A stretch of DNA of 58,384 nucleotides, taken from Planctomycetota bacterium. Lineage in GTDB: Bacteria > Planctomycetota > UBA1135 > JADKAF01. This document shows, one piece after another, positions 57,413 through 58,384 of the stretch (the stretch's first letter is position 1; every line of letters begins with the position of its first letter). The stretch is taken from contig JAEUHW010000148.1 of NCBI GenBank assembly GCA_016793245.1, positions 1-58,384 of the forward strand. The letters are read 5' to 3'. The notes beneath the pieces were generated by a model that had not been told where the DNA came from, did no database searches, and was given only the letters and a program-made list of their open reading frames with translations. The translations under genes were made by a program, and so were the position numbers.

Positions 57413-58384
57413 TCAACGCCTCGCCGCGTCGTCGCGCCGCGGGAAGCTGCGGTCCGAGAATCGCTCCGCGACTCCTCCGCCGACCCGCGCGAACCCGTCC
57501 GCGCTGCGCGGAAAGCGGCTGCGATCCAGCGGCGAGAGCGCCACTCCGCGCGCATCGAAGAGCGCGACCCAGAGCGCAAACGCGCCGCTCGCGCGCTCGG
57601 CGGCGAGACCGCGGAGCGGCAGGAGCACCAAGTCCTCGCGCAGCTCGAGGGCGGGCCACGACGCAGCTTCGAAGAGCCCGCCGCCGATCGGCCCGTCCAC
57701 TTGGCGCGCTCCCGGCCCCGCCGTCGCGCGCCGCGCCGTGCGCGCGAGCTCGCCGACGGCCAGCTCGCGGGAAGCACGCCAGATCCAGCGCGAGAGGGCG
57801 AAGCCGTCGCGCGCCCAGCGCGGCTCGATCTCCACGCCGACGAGCTCGATCACGGGCCGGCCCTCCGCATCGACGAAGAGGAGATCGACCGGTTGGGAGA
57901 GCTCGTCGCGGAGCGCGGCGTGCCGCGCGCGCTCGTGGCGGCGCGCGAAGGACCAGCCGCCCGAGGCGAGATCGGCGCGCGCGAGTACCCAGAGCTCGTC
58001 GAGGACCTCCGCGCCGCGCGGCTCGGCGAGTGCCGCGCTCAGCACGTAGCTCTCGTTCAGGAGGCGCAGCAGCTCCGGCTGCTCGCGGAAGCCCGGGGCG
58101 TGACCAAGGAGGTAGTGCGGCCGCGCGTCGCCGAGCTCCAGCGACTCGAAGCCCTGTGAACGCAGCTCGCGCGCGAGCGGAGCGAGCGCTCGTGGCTCTC
58201 GCTCCAGCTCGAACGCCGACGCGCCATCGGGGGCGCGCACGACCCGGAGTTCCGCGGGTTCGCCGCCCAGTGTGTTGGCCACGTCCTGCGCGCGCTGCCT
58301 CGCGCTCGCGAGATCCCCGCTCGTCGGTCGGAAGAGCGCGTGCTCGCGCGGCGCGAAGAACCCGCGCAGCGCTTCGCGTTCTCG
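57413..58384 (-). CDS. protein of unknown function, N-terminus outside the window
   Basis: The frame is open to the right edge of the window, so the beginning is missing; at least 323 residues are visible. Internal codons include a GTG at 58282 that could be mistaken for a start, but the upstream 34 codons (EREALRGFFAPREHALFRPT) look coding and continue. The sequence is alpha/beta with many charged residues (VDLLFVDAEGRPVIELVGVE; WPALELREDLVLLPLRGLAA). I recognise no family. It is on the same strand as, and 75 bp upstream of, the kdsB-associated lipoprotein, so may belong to that unit. Confidence 0.65.
   Translation of the reverse strand, partial: REREALRGFFAPREHALFRPTSGDLASARQRAQDVANTLGGEPAELRVVRAPDGASAFELEREPRALAPLARELRSQGFESLELGDARPHYLLGHAPGFREQPELLRLLNESYVLSAALAEPRGAEVLDELWVLARADLASGGWSFARRHERARHAALRDELSQPVDLLFVDAEGRPVIELVGVEIEPRWARDGFALSRWIWRASRELAVGELARTARRATAGPGARQVDGPIGGGLFEAASWPALELREDLVLLPLRGLAAERASGAFALWVALFDARGVALSPLDRSRFPRSADGFARVGGGVAERFSDRSFPRRDDAARR

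Overview
The window is about 58 kb of very GC-rich bacterial DNA, densely coded on both strands with short gaps, many GTG/TTG starts and many start/stop overlaps. The cell is Gram-negative: it encodes KdsB (CMP-Kdo for LPS), a LolCD-type lipoprotein exporter and several lipoproteins. A GreA with a very long N-terminal extension, an ECF sigma factor fused to a large surface domain, a DUF2961 protein, SUMF1 and DUF1844 proteins and a NfeD/FloA cluster together point to a Planctomycetota-like lineage. That placement is an inference; no rRNA is present to settle it. No tRNA, rRNA, CRISPR array or prophage was recognised.

Layout. 1-3443 (minus): a small helical protein, a membrane-tethered ECF sigma factor and a partial S41-type peptidase. 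3709-7055 (plus): Thermus-type isocitrate dehydrogenase and a secreted M14 carboxypeptidase. 7150-8700: a RAYT (REP-associated tyrosine transposase) gene between two ~330 bp imperfect inverted arms, each holding the same 35-nt hairpin. 8824-12144 (minus): a large secreted orphan protein. 12390-16650 (plus): a lipoprotein, long GreA and a sugar isomerase-like TIM barrel. 16666-19924 (minus): a secreted DUF2961 protein and a Gfo/Idh oxidoreductase. 20033-22981 (minus): rhomboid, ABC permease and ABC ATPase, overlapping. 23163-28773 (minus): an NtrC-like regulator and a 1391-aa TPR protein. 28954-33366 (plus): a SUMF1-like protein, two GT2 glycosyltransferases and a FemAB-like protein, all joined by stop/start overlaps. 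33367-33899: non-coding, with a 17-bp tandem repeat and a terminator. 33900-35401 (minus): two membrane proteins. 35612-40217 (plus): long NfeD, short NfeD, flotillin FloA and a small membrane protein. 40506-44151 (minus): methyltransferase, LolC, LolD and a duplicated-motif lipoprotein.

44276-50923 (plus) is the most interesting block: a DUF4388-TPR-membrane-PEGA-propeller protein, a TPR protein, a Roadblock protein, an MglA-type small GTPase with a long Ala/Pro linker and a C-terminal membrane anchor, and an MglB-like Roadblock protein, closed by two strong hairpins. It reads as a self-contained, membrane-anchored MglA/MglB-type GTPase switch with its own transmembrane partner. A 52-aa Lys/Ala/Gly/Arg histone-like protein follows at 51313-51471.

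51829-53813 (plus): glutaryl-CoA dehydrogenase and a lipoprotein. 53777-58384 (minus): an unknown partial gene, a lipoprotein, kdsB, pyrG and a DUF1844 gene. PyrG makes the CTP that KdsB uses.
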